44,923 bases of DNA, from positions 1-44,923 of IMG/VR virus record IMGVR_UViG_3300032265_001669; one strand, written 5' to 3'. The position numbers and the translations under genes are program-made. Positions 1 to 7,648 of the stretch are shown piece after piece (positions within the stretch are counted from its first letter, which is position 1; every line of letters starts with the position of its first letter). Source of the stretch: a virus. The notes beneath the pieces are model-generated. The model searched no databases, had not been told where the DNA came from, and was given only the letters and a program-made list of their open reading frames with translations.

Positions 1-2
1 CA

Positions 3-203
3 TTACCAATGCCTTATGACGCCTGCGATTATAAAAGTGTTTGTAAGTATATATGATAACACAATTAAGGTACGAATGCAAGCAATTCGGTCCGATTCCT
101 CGTCCGAACTGCCTGATTTTTCATCTAGGGCTTTTGCCCATATTCGCCAAAGTTGTTTAGCCTTCGTACGTAGCTGAGTTAGCACCGTGTTCAAATACTT
201 CAA
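3..203 (-). CDS. small single-pass membrane protein
   Basis: 66 residues. A basic and polar N-terminal half is followed by one hydrophobic segment (about residues 44-63) that should span the membrane. I do not recognise the family. It overlaps the end of the QueD-like gene by 47 bases, which is long, so a later start is possible. Its TAA stop overlaps an ATG at positions 3-1 that would begin the next leftward gene outside the window. That TAATG coupling supports it being a real gene. Confidence 0.55.
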   Translation of the reverse strand: MKYLNTVLTQLRTKAKQLWRIWAKALDEKSGSSDEESDRIACIRTLIVLSYILTNTFIIAGVIRHW

Positions 204-642
204 CTGATTTAACCCTAACTGTTGGATTGATTGGATAGCGCATGTCGCCGCCAGCTAATAGTTCTGCCATTTTGTCGTATGCCATTTTAGCAAACATTTC
301 ACAGCCTACGCCTGGGACAATGCGTAAGTCGCATAGTCCGCTGTCTTCAAATCCTCCTTTGATTTCGTTTAGCTTTTGAAAAGTTTCTAAGTGAGGATCA
401 TCTTCTGCAATTATCAAAGTGTGATCAAACATATGATCTGCCCATGCTTTGAATTCTTTAAGACCGCCAAAGTCCATACACCAGTTTTTATCATCCAGTG
501 TGTCGCATTCAAAAATTAGTTTGATACCGATTGAGTATCCGTGTAGTGTTGAGCAGTGACTATGGGTCGCTCTCCACTGTCTAAAACAGCATGACAGACC
601 CCTGTCGTTGCCGTAAGTCTTCGTTGAGTAAAATTTTGCCAT
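157..642 (-). CDS. queD: QueD / 6-pyruvoyl-tetrahydropterin synthase-like enzyme
   Basis: 161 residues, normal for the T-fold PTPS/QueD family, which converts dihydroneopterin triphosphate to 6-carboxytetrahydropterin in the 7-deazaguanine (queuosine/preQ0) pathway. Visible signatures are the metal-binding region around H27, H29 and H34 with C30, the MDF motif near 56-58, the D73-H74 pair, and the C-terminal E148/E151 pterin-anchoring stretch. The usual HGH motif reads HGY (H34-G-Y36), so one classical zinc histidine is replaced. Start ATG has an AGGAG site about 7 bases upstream and its own sigma-70-like promoter. No queC, queE or folE partner is in the window, so it may top up a host pathway or serve DNA or RNA base modification; that role is inferred. 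Confidence 0.85.
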   Translation of the reverse strand: MAKFYSTKTYGNDRGLSCCFRQWRATHSHCSTLHGYSIGIKLIFECDTLDDKNWCMDFGGLKEFKAWADHMFDHTLIIAEDDPHLETFQKLNEIKGGFEDSGLCDLRIVPGVGCEMFAKMAYDKMAELLAGGDMRYPINPTVRVKSVEVFEHGANSATYEG

Positions 643-715
643 TGTTATCTCCTAAAAGTAGCAATGACATGCAGAGTTTATATTGCGGGATGAATGCCTA
701 AGTCCGCATATAGTA

Positions 716-743
716 ATTATACGCTTTTATACAATAAGGTCAA
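716..743 (-). promoter_or_regulatory. sigma-70-type promoter for the QueD-like gene
   Basis: On the minus strand, TTGACC (738-743) and TATAAT (716-721) are separated by 16 bases. It sits directly after the stop codon of the tail-fibre gene and about 75 bases before the QueD-like start. Five of six -35 bases and all -10 bases match consensus. Confidence 0.7.
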
Positions 744-745
744 TG

Positions 746-2215
746 TTATTGAGATTTAATTTCACCAAACGGTAACCATTGACCAGGGTTACCAGCACTT
801 ACGCAAACCCAACCAATATAATTAGCCGCTACTGGATTTGAATTCCAACAAATATCACCAAGCTCATAGCTTCCAGAAGTTGGCGAAGCTGTGCCGTTAG
901 TAAAACGCTTATTACCAATACTAACATCGCCGTTGACGCTAAAGTTAACCGTTGGGTCTGGATTGTTAATACCAACGCTCAAAGGCCCAAATACTTTTAT
1001 TGGTTTGCGATTATTAGTTTTTGAACCAATTTCGATCGAATCTTTATTACCGCTTAGTATTAGACTTTCTTGGCTGGAAATAGTAACAGTACCGCTAGAG
1101 TTGATACCGTTTGTACCGATAGTAACAGATTGTTCTCCATTGTTGAATACTAGTGTTCCTACAGTAACAATGCTATTAGATGCATCTACAGCACCGTGTA
1201 ATTGAGTTTCACCAATTACAGTTAAATTTTGTAATGCTCCGACAGTTGTTAAGTTACTTTGATGTACGCCTGATCCTAAACTGCTACTGGTAATAACAGG
1301 ACGACCATTAATGTGATACATCTTTTCTTCACCGATATCTATACTTTCTGAAGAAAAAATTCTGTCCGGACCAGACATCATAATCAACTGACGATTAGCG
1401 CCAGTACCAATCCATGATATGCCTAATCCATAAATACTTTGATCGTTAGTTGCTTGAAATTGTAATGGGCTCGATCTATCAAGTCTTGTGTCGCTAATTA
1501 AATTATCCACATATAGAGAACCATTAATACGTACAACACCGTTCTTTCCAACAGCATCTCCAATTACAACTTCTCCGCTGTTCTTAACCAGTATTCTTGG
1601 AATATTGTCTGTTATGATCCCAACATCGTGATTACTATTAGTACCGATGGTGGCTAAATTGGTTGCAGGGCTACCGATAGTGATATTGACATTATTTTCA
1701 ATAATATCTATTGCGGCATTTGGCTCATCATTGCCTAGTCCCAATCTGTTGTATGTGCTGTTAAAAAATGCAAAATCGCCTAGTAATGTGTCGCCTGATA
1801 CTGATAGTTTTTCTAAAGTACCAACACTGGTAAGTTTACTAGATCGCACAGTTGAACCGAGACTAGATAAGCTAATTACAGTCGTTCCGTCAATGTTATA
1901 ATTTGATTCAGAAGTTACATCTAGTTTTGCATTGGTCCATAAACGATTGCCTGTTCTATAAATTAATTGTGTACTGGCATCGCCCCAAGTCCAGCTAAAA
2001 CCTTTACCATTTAAATCAGATTCAACATTGCCTGCCCATGCACCCATTTCAGCAGGATTGCCCAATTCTGTAACTAGATTTTTAACATTAATAGTGTCGG
2101 CAGTTATTACTCCGGTAACAATAATGTCTCCGGTATGTGTAACCGCACCCGTAGAATTTGCTAGTTCTTCTCGAACTATCTGTACTATACTGTCATTGAT
2201 TGATGTGTGGGCCAT
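746..2215 (-). CDS. tail-fibre-like virion protein with C-terminal tip motif
   Basis: 489 residues of Gly/Ser/Thr/Asn-rich beta-structured sequence with no transmembrane segment, typical of phage fibre or baseplate-appended proteins. Two copies of a module of about 42 residues (106-147 and 300-341) share the pattern N-I-D/N-G..VI..SSLGS.V..S.LT.VG.L..L.V.G.T.L. The last 40 residues (GD-I-CWN ... YIGWVC ... G-x-W-x-PFGEI) resemble the tip seen at the end of many marine phage fibre proteins. Residues 1-60 probably attach to the virion. It is read from a late-type promoter buried in a hairpin. Exact role (receptor-binding fibre versus whisker) is not resolved. Confidence 0.75.
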   Translation of the reverse strand: MAHTSINDSIVQIVREELANSTGAVTHTGDIIVTGVITADTINVKNLVTELGNPAEMGAWAGNVESDLNGKGFSWTWGDASTQLIYRTGNRLWTNAKLDVTSESNYNIDGTTVISLSSLGSTVRSSKLTSVGTLEKLSVSGDTLLGDFAFFNSTYNRLGLGNDEPNAAIDIIENNVNITIGSPATNLATIGTNSNHDVGIITDNIPRILVKNSGEVVIGDAVGKNGVVRINGSLYVDNLISDTRLDRSSPLQFQATNDQSIYGLGISWIGTGANRQLIMMSGPDRIFSSESIDIGEEKMYHINGRPVITSSSLGSGVHQSNLTTVGALQNLTVIGETQLHGAVDASNSIVTVGTLVFNNGEQSVTIGTNGINSSGTVTISSQESLILSGNKDSIEIGSKTNNRKPIKVFGPLSVGINNPDPTVNFSVNGDVSIGNKRFTNGTASPTSGSYELGDICWNSNPVAANYIGWVCVSAGNPGQWLPFGEIKSQ

Positions 2216-2250
2216 GGATAAAATACTCTCTTATGGAGTATTTATCCATG
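2213..2250 (-). promoter_or_regulatory. hairpin enclosing the start codon of the fibre gene
   Basis: An inverted repeat pairs 2213-2228 with 2236-2250 (15 pairs, one bulged A) around a 7-base loop at 2229-2235. The ATG of the fibre gene is at the base of the 3' arm, and the nearest Shine-Dalgarno-like bases (GAGAG) are at the loop edge. A transcript arriving from upstream would hide the start. A transcript beginning at the late promoter inside the 5' arm would lack that arm and leave the start free. Confidence 0.7.
2239..2246 (-). promoter_or_regulatory. T4-late-type promoter (GATAAATA)
   Basis: Minus strand reads GATAAATA, a match to the NATAAATA late motif of T4-like phages. Initiation would fall near 2229-2235, the loop of the surrounding hairpin, a few bases before the fibre-protein start. 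Confidence 0.65.
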
Positions 2251-2262
2251 TTTTACTATAGC

Positions 2263-3459
2263 TTACTGAACTTTTAGAAGAATAGTTTCTTCGTTTAGAC
2301 GTCCGTTTAGCTTAGTATCTGTAGCGTTAATATCGTCTAAGAACTTACGCAACTGCACCTTGCCTGCGGTTTTGAACTCTTTGAGCTTTTCCTCGGGCTT
2401 ACGAACGGTCTTTTGAACGCTCTTAAACTCGTCAAAGTTAGTAATCGTAGTACCTTTAACACCCAGCGTGTTGAACTCGGTGGCAACATACCTGCCAAGT
2501 TTACGTGTCTTAGTGTTAAAAATCCACAACTCACCAGCACCAATAATATCAACCGGATTGATACTTACAAGTTTTAAAGGCTCGTTAGTCTTCATAAACT
2601 TGAGTTTAGCAATCAGTTTCTCTTTTGGAACTGCCTTAGTTTTGCGTGGCGCACGATTAACTTTAGCTTCCTGGGCAAGCATATCGCAAGCCATCATAAT
2701 TTCTTGATAAAATGCAATCAAATTCTTAATTTGTTTCTTGCTACGATGGCTGTAGCCCTCACGTAGCTGTTCATCAGCCTTACCGGATGCCAACAGCTCC
2801 AGTTCAGCTAAGTCACTGCTGTAGAACCCTTTAATGATCCTTGCGTGAGCGGCCTTAACTTCTTTGCCTTTGAGCAAGTTAAGCATCTTAAATGCTTTTG
2901 GATCAAACGCCTCTGGATCTTTTTGGAAACCGTCGATAGCATCTTCAATTTCTTCAGTCATACGCATTGCGGCTTCGCGAACACGGTCTTGGATGCTGGG
3001 CTGTGCAACAGTGCTTTTAACTTCTATGACTTTTTCGTCATCCGCATCATTCTTGCCTTGTTCAATAATTTGAACAATTTCATTACGCAACCATGCGGCA
3101 GTGTCTCGACCCTTGTTAAAGTCTGCACGAACAGCTGGCATGCCACGGAGCAAACAACTTGCGATAGCACCCATTGTGACATTTACACGGTTGTCTTTGG
3201 TTTGCTTAAAAGCCGCGATGTCTTCTTTGGTACAGTTAACACTGGCCATCCATTTGAGAACAGCGGGTTTTAAATCCTTACCACCAAACTCCAAACGGTA
3301 GTAACTCATAGCACTATGCCAGTGGCGCAAAAATTGGTTAGCATCCATAGCTTCTACACCATCCCATGTTGGGCTGTAGTCTTTAGGGGCCTTGGTACGA
3401 TGTGCAATCACTTGCTTTTTGGTAACGCGGGTCTTTTTTGCTGGTGCTTTAGTAGCCAA
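2263..3459 (-). CDS. conserved-looking phage protein of unknown function
   Basis: 398 residues from the chosen TTG start. The N-terminus is lysine-rich (about residues 1-25), followed by a mixed helical body and a C-terminal part with a WIFNTKTRKLG motif. No catalytic motif is recognised; the basic start could bind nucleic acid or a virion partner. The open frame extends upstream to 3519, but that stretch is the promoter itself. The TTG at 3457-3459 has AGGAG six bases upstream and is the best-supported start. Confidence 0.7.
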   Translation of the reverse strand: MATKAPAKKTRVTKKQVIAHRTKAPKDYSPTWDGVEAMDANQFLRHWHSAMSYYRLEFGGKDLKPAVLKWMASVNCTKEDIAAFKQTKDNRVNVTMGAIASCLLRGMPAVRADFNKGRDTAAWLRNEIVQIIEQGKNDADDEKVIEVKSTVAQPSIQDRVREAAMRMTEEIEDAIDGFQKDPEAFDPKAFKMLNLLKGKEVKAAHARIIKGFYSSDLAELELLASGKADEQLREGYSHRSKKQIKNLIAFYQEIMMACDMLAQEAKVNRAPRKTKAVPKEKLIAKLKFMKTNEPLKLVSINPVDIIGAGELWIFNTKTRKLGRYVATEFNTLGVKGTTITNFDEFKSVQKTVRKPEEKLKEFKTAGKVQLRKFLDDINATDTKLNGRLNEETILLKVQ

Positions 3460-3490
3460 TTTCTGCTCCTGTTTGTTTAACAATGTAAGT

Positions 3491-3519
3491 ATTATAGCAT
3501 CAAGTATAGAACTTGTCAA
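3491..3519 (-). promoter_or_regulatory. consensus sigma-70 promoter
   Basis: TTGACA (3514-3519) and TATAAT (3491-3496) on the minus strand are separated by exactly 17 bases, a perfect consensus. It lies between the glycosyltransferase-like gene and the unknown 398-residue gene. It overlaps an apparent in-frame extension of the latter, which argues against the longer start. Confidence 0.85.
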
Positions 3520-3528
3520 CTATCAAAT

Positions 3529-4380
3529 TTATACTCCGTTTAACATTTTCCATTTTTTAATATCCAAATCGTCAATAATATCTTTGTCTTTGAGCAATTG
3601 ATGATTGATATCTACTAGTGTAGGGTTGTTTTTCATACGACGATGAAATGACCAAAATGGCATAGTTTTATAAAATGGCAGTACATTTTCTTCAGTATGA
3701 AAATCGATTAATTCACCGTTACTATTTCTTTCTTCAAATATACCCTCACCCATATCCATATGGACCCATTTGATAAGGTCTTGGGCAAACCACCAATAAG
3801 CGTTAAATTCCCAAGCAGGCAAATCGTATTCGGTATTATAAATGTCGTGACCTCGTTTAGCATATTCGTTTATTGTAAGTTTAACCAAATCTTTACGCCA
3901 TACCCACGGAGTCAATGTCCAACCTTCTATTTTTTCATAAGGATCGCTACCAAAATATTCGCAACACATTTTCCAACAGTCCATGGGCTCCCTATCGATA
4001 TTGGGTCCTACTCTAAATATTCTTACTTTTTGTGCCCCATCGACAAAGAACCAACTACCGTCAATTGGATTGATTAAGAAATTCTTTGCATCTAATATAA
4101 GGGAATACTCAGATTGACTAACTTCAGATGCCGCCCAGAGTTTTAAGATTTGCTGGCGCCACCATCCTGATTTGGTTGGAGTTACTAATGTGTCTGTGAT
4201 AATAACATTCCACCCTTTCATTATTTCTAGAATGTTATCAATTACAAACTGTTTGCTATCGTTTCCATCCTCTGGCACAATAATCCATTCTTTTGCCCCC
4301 TGCCAGTTCTTTGCTAAACTTTTGGCTTGATACAATAAGTTACCGTAGTCTTCCTTATAAAAAACTGTAATAATATTCAT
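3529..4380 (-). CDS. glycosyltransferase-like protein, paralogue 1
   Basis: 283 residues, strongly similar in pattern to the neighbouring 279-residue protein. An N-terminal ITVFYKEDYGNLLYQA-type strand-helix, a GWWRQQILKLWAA helix (about residues 72-84) and an SLILDAKNFLI strand recall GT-A-like families such as DUF6492, in which a DxD motif binds the nucleotide sugar and metal. Here the motif reads D-A-K-N, so metal use is doubtful. Last gene of the leftward cluster with the radical SAM proteins. No clear ribosome site precedes the ATG. Substrate unknown; family assignment is from motif pattern only. Confidence 0.6.
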   Translation of the reverse strand: MNIITVFYKEDYGNLLYQAKSLAKNWQGAKEWIIVPEDGNDSKQFVIDNILEIMKGWNVIITDTLVTPTKSGWWRQQILKLWAASEVSQSEYSLILDAKNFLINPIDGSWFFVDGAQKVRIFRVGPNIDREPMDCWKMCCEYFGSDPYEKIEGWTLTPWVWRKDLVKLTINEYAKRGHDIYNTEYDLPAWEFNAYWWFAQDLIKWVHMDMGEGIFEERNSNGELIDFHTEENVLPFYKTMPFWSFHRRMKNNPTLVDINHQLLKDKDIIDDLDIKKWKMLNGV

Positions 4381-4405
4381 TTTAAATTAGATCATATCTA
4401 TAGAA

Positions 4406-5245
4406 TTATTTTGGACATAGCATTTTCCATTCATCTATCAAAGATTCATCAATTATACCAAGCCTAGATAAAAAATCGTTATGAAATTTAGAACATGTTT
4501 CGTGATTGGCCATCAGTCTATGAAAAGACCAAAAAGGATGCGCTTCGAATCCCGGCCTTACTCTAGACAAAGAATAATTACAATCTCCTGAATTAACACC
4601 GTCATAATAAAATATTCCCTCCCCAAAGTGTTCAGTATCTTCCCATTCAATCAAATCTTGTGCAAAGAACCAGTAAGCATTAAATTCCCATGCTGGTAAA
4701 AATTCTTCATTATAAATATCGCAACTTTGTTTTTTATATTCTTCTATAGTTAACTGAACTATATCTTTCCTCCAAACCCAAGGAGTTTTAACCCAAGCAA
4801 GTAATTTTCTATCAAAATCGCCTTTAAAAAAATTACAACACTCTTTATAATTATTTTGATTAACTCCCCATTCTTTTTGCCATATTCTTACTTTAGTTTT
4901 TCCATCTACAAAAAACCAATCGTCACTTATAGGATTTATTAAAATATTTTTTGAATCTAAAATAAGAGAATATTGGTCTTGATTGATTTCGCTAGCTGCC
5001 CAAAATTTACAGATTTGCTGTCTCCACCAACCTATTTTAGAAGACATAGGTGGAGCCTTGACTAAAATAACATTCCACTCATCCATAACTGGTATAATTC
5101 TGTTTAATACAAAACTATATGTACTGTCGTTATCTTCTGCAACTATAATCCATTCCTTTTTTCCAAGCCAATTCTTTTTTAAACTGTATGCTTGATATAA
5201 TAAATTATGTAGGTCGTTTTTCCATGTAACAGTTATTAGATTCAT
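4406..5245 (-). CDS. glycosyltransferase-like protein, paralogue 2
   Basis: 279 residues. It shares the same block order as its downstream paralogue: N-terminal ITVTWKNDLHNLLYQAYS, GWWRQQICKFWAA, SLILDSKNILINPI, a TPWVWRKDIV block, and a C-terminal HPFWSFHRLM block. The DxD-like site reads D-S-K-N. Its ATG overlaps the stop of the upstream radical SAM gene (ATGA), so the two are probably translated together. A tandem duplication is the simplest origin. It could transfer a sugar to a product of the radical SAM enzymes or to a virion protein; this is inference. Confidence 0.6.
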   Translation of the reverse strand: MNLITVTWKNDLHNLLYQAYSLKKNWLGKKEWIIVAEDNDSTYSFVLNRIIPVMDEWNVILVKAPPMSSKIGWWRQQICKFWAASEINQDQYSLILDSKNILINPISDDWFFVDGKTKVRIWQKEWGVNQNNYKECCNFFKGDFDRKLLAWVKTPWVWRKDIVQLTIEEYKKQSCDIYNEEFLPAWEFNAYWFFAQDLIEWEDTEHFGEGIFYYDGVNSGDCNYSLSRVRPGFEAHPFWSFHRLMANHETCSKFHNDFLSRLGIIDESLIDEWKMLCPK

Positions 5246-6459
5246 TTTAACGATGTTTTACCTTCGTGTGTATATATTCTGTCTATAGAACTATTTTGTC
5301 CGCAAGTGTCTGCACAAAATAATAACTTTCCATCTTTGATGGATTCTTTCGTCCAACTATTGGTAAACACCTTATCTAAGTGTCTTTCGTTGATGATATT
5401 TTCAAAAGAATTATAATTAAGATTAAATTTTTCTAACCCATATTTTTTTACTTCGTGGTGCAACTGCAATGTCTTATCGTCCGCATAATTGCCGTTTAAA
5501 TGTGTGCCTACATAACAACAAGGTAATACATTTCCGTAGTTGTCAATAAAAATATCTACAATACCTTGCCTTAAACTTTTGCACTGTATGTTGCAAGAAT
5601 TTTCTTTTTGATAAGTGTTAACATTTAATGTTTCGTAAATTTTTGTATATCTTTGTTGGTGATATCGTTGTATTAGTTTTTCTTCTTTTTGTTTTTTATA
5701 ATCTTCTACAGAAAATAAGTTGGCTGAAACACTACCAATTTTCTCATATTTTTCTAAGTTTCGATTTTTAGGATTTGTCGGAGCTTCGATTATATAATCT
5801 AATGTTCCTTCTTTAGTCAACGCACCCATGGCATGTAAATTGACACCGTTATCAACTCCCAAAGCCTTCTTAGGTACAAACCTAGCAAATCCTAATTCTT
5901 CTGCTAGTTGTCTAGCTTGATCGATTTGATGTTCGTTATGTTTAAAAATAAGAAAATCCCAATGAGCTCTGCCACCTGCCGCAATAAAGGCTTTTACATT
6001 AGCCATTAGTTTATCCCATTTGACATTTCTACGATATAAATGATTTGTATCTTCCAGTCCGTCTATACTAAATGTAACCCAATTGCTTGGATTATCTTTT
6101 AGTGTTGAACCTAAGTTACTCCACCATTCTGGATTACGCATACCACCATTAGTGTTAAACAATATATTTGTTTTAGGACTATTTTCAATAATATATTTGG
6201 TAATTTCTAATGTATCCTGAGCAATACACGGATCGCCATGTACTCCGCAAAATAAAATTAATAATTGTTTTTTTAAAATTTCTGGGCTAAACCAAGATTT
6301 AAATTGATCAAGCGATATTTCTCCTAACTCTAAATCTGGCCTTAACAATGGACTGCTTTGATGAAACCTCATACACATTGGGCAAGCGGCATTACATCTA
6401 TTAGTCAGTTCAATATGTAAGTGATTAACTAATTCATAATCAAATGATGTTGGAATCAA
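5242..6459 (-). CDS. radical SAM protein with SPASM-like C-terminus
   Basis: 405 residues. The CX3CX2C cluster motif is C22, C26, C29 (CNAACPMC), binding the 4Fe-4S cluster that cleaves S-adenosylmethionine. The C-terminal third carries several cysteines (a C-x3-C near residue 280, LPCCYVG, and C-x3-C near the end) that fit a SPASM-type auxiliary cluster domain, as in peptide-modifying radical SAM enzymes. The start is TTG with GGAG six bases upstream, overlapping the preceding gene by 20 bases. It is the only one of the five radical SAM proteins here with the motif at the very N-terminus. Substrate unknown. Confidence 0.8.
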   Translation of the reverse strand: MIPTSFDYELVNHLHIELTNRCNAACPMCMRFHQSSPLLRPDLELGEISLDQFKSWFSPEILKKQLLILFCGVHGDPCIAQDTLEITKYIIENSPKTNILFNTNGGMRNPEWWSNLGSTLKDNPSNWVTFSIDGLEDTNHLYRRNVKWDKLMANVKAFIAAGGRAHWDFLIFKHNEHQIDQARQLAEELGFARFVPKKALGVDNGVNLHAMGALTKEGTLDYIIEAPTNPKNRNLEKYEKIGSVSANLFSVEDYKKQKEEKLIQRYHQQRYTKIYETLNVNTYQKENSCNIQCKSLRQGIVDIFIDNYGNVLPCCYVGTHLNGNYADDKTLQLHHEVKKYGLEKFNLNYNSFENIINERHLDKVFTNSWTKESIKDGKLLFCADTCGQNSSIDRIYTHEGKTSLK

Positions 6460-7648
6460 AATATGCTCCGTATTCTTTAAATGTATTTTTGAAATTTTGA
6501 TTGCGATAATTATCGCTTGTACTAGTAACTTTCAAAAATTTTCTAAATGCTTCTTCATTGCTAGTATTAGTATTCATAAAATTAATAACACCAGGAATAT
6601 GATCCCATGCTTGTACACGATCTTTTGGCACAGATAATAGTCGTTCCTCAACAGCGTTTTTAATATGCTCAGGCAATATTCCAATATTATGATGTATAGG
6701 CCCGTGTACTAGGTTAAGGTACATGCCAACATTTTTATTGGCATACTTGTTGTAATAATAATCAAGTGTTTCAGGCACATTGTAGATATTTGCTACACTA
6801 AGAGTTATACACCAGCTAAAATGTATGTTGCCAAACTCACGACCGAGTTCCAAGAATTTTTCTATGTTAGCGTCTACTTCCGGCCACTTAGCCGGGTAAC
6901 GCATATATTCAAATTGATCTCCTATTCCGTCGATACTAAAACTAACATTAACTTCTTTGAAGTCTTTCCAAGATTGCATTTCCTCTAGAGGAAAATGTGT
7001 ACCGTTAGTATTATAATGCAAATCGATATTTTTAGATAATCCGGTAGACTGTGCAATCTTTAATAGTTCCCACATCTTCTTACTCATAAAAGGTTCGCCA
7101 CCGTAAAAGTCAAATTGTCTTATATCCGGTAATATAGTTTTAAGTTCTGCCCAAAATTTACTATCTTCATCGTATGACTGATGGAACTTTTTAAATTTAA
7201 CTGCAAATTCTTTATAAGTTACATCATTGGTTTCAGTTTCGTATGCTTCTTTCATCCACCCTGAACTGATATAAGGGTTACAAGTACGACAACTAATATT
7301 GCAAGTATTGCCTAAGTTTAATTCTAAATAGGCTAAATTTTTGTAAGGATCTGGCCTGCGAGCATGTTTTTCGTTATCTCGCATACGCTTACTTTTGCGA
7401 CCGGCGCTTTCTTCATTCCAACAATAATTGCACCTACTATTTCGTATGCCGGCATCTAGATCTTCACGTACAATTTGAAATACCTTATTATTAAAATGTT
7501 CGTCAAGGGTTTCCTCACCTAATACTAATCTAGGATCAGTATGATCTGCGTTGTACATACAACATAATTTTGTAGTACCATCATTATTTCCACTCATTCC
7601 GTGGAAGGCATTGACACACCATGAATGTTTATTCTTTTCGTTGAGCAT
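6440..7648 (-). CDS. radical SAM protein with N-terminal cysteine block
   Basis: 402 residues. The radical SAM motif CNISCRTC is internal (C116, C120, C123), followed by a YGGEPF motif that contacts the SAM amine. Ahead of it lies a separate cysteine block (C11, C29, C30, C73, C76, the last two in a C-x-YCW motif), reminiscent of a SPASM/twitch auxiliary cluster domain placed before rather than after the barrel. Same architecture as the two upstream neighbours. It overlaps the upstream gene by 20 bases with no obvious ribosome site, suggesting coupling. Substrate unknown. Confidence 0.8.
   Translation of the reverse strand: MLNEKNKHSWCVNAFHGMSGNNDGTTKLCCMYNADHTDPRLVLGEETLDEHFNNKVFQIVREDLDAGIRNSRCNYCWNEESAGRKSKRMRDNEKHARRPDPYKNLAYLELNLGNTCNISCRTCNPYISSGWMKEAYETETNDVTYKEFAVKFKKFHQSYDEDSKFWAELKTILPDIRQFDFYGGEPFMSKKMWELLKIAQSTGLSKNIDLHYNTNGTHFPLEEMQSWKDFKEVNVSFSIDGIGDQFEYMRYPAKWPEVDANIEKFLELGREFGNIHFSWCITLSVANIYNVPETLDYYYNKYANKNVGMYLNLVHGPIHHNIGILPEHIKNAVEERLLSVPKDRVQAWDHIPGVINFMNTNTSNEEAFRKFLKVTSTSDNYRNQNFKNTFKEYGAYFDSNII

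Noticed and set aside
3460-3519. N-terminal extension of the unknown 398-residue protein
   Set aside because: The stretch contains TTGACA-17-TATAAT, so it is promoter; the TTG with AGGAG at 3459 is a better start.
2468-3601. Several plus-strand open frames opposite the 398-residue gene
   Set aside because: They mirror the coding strand, lack ribosome sites and have odd composition, so they are antisense shadows.
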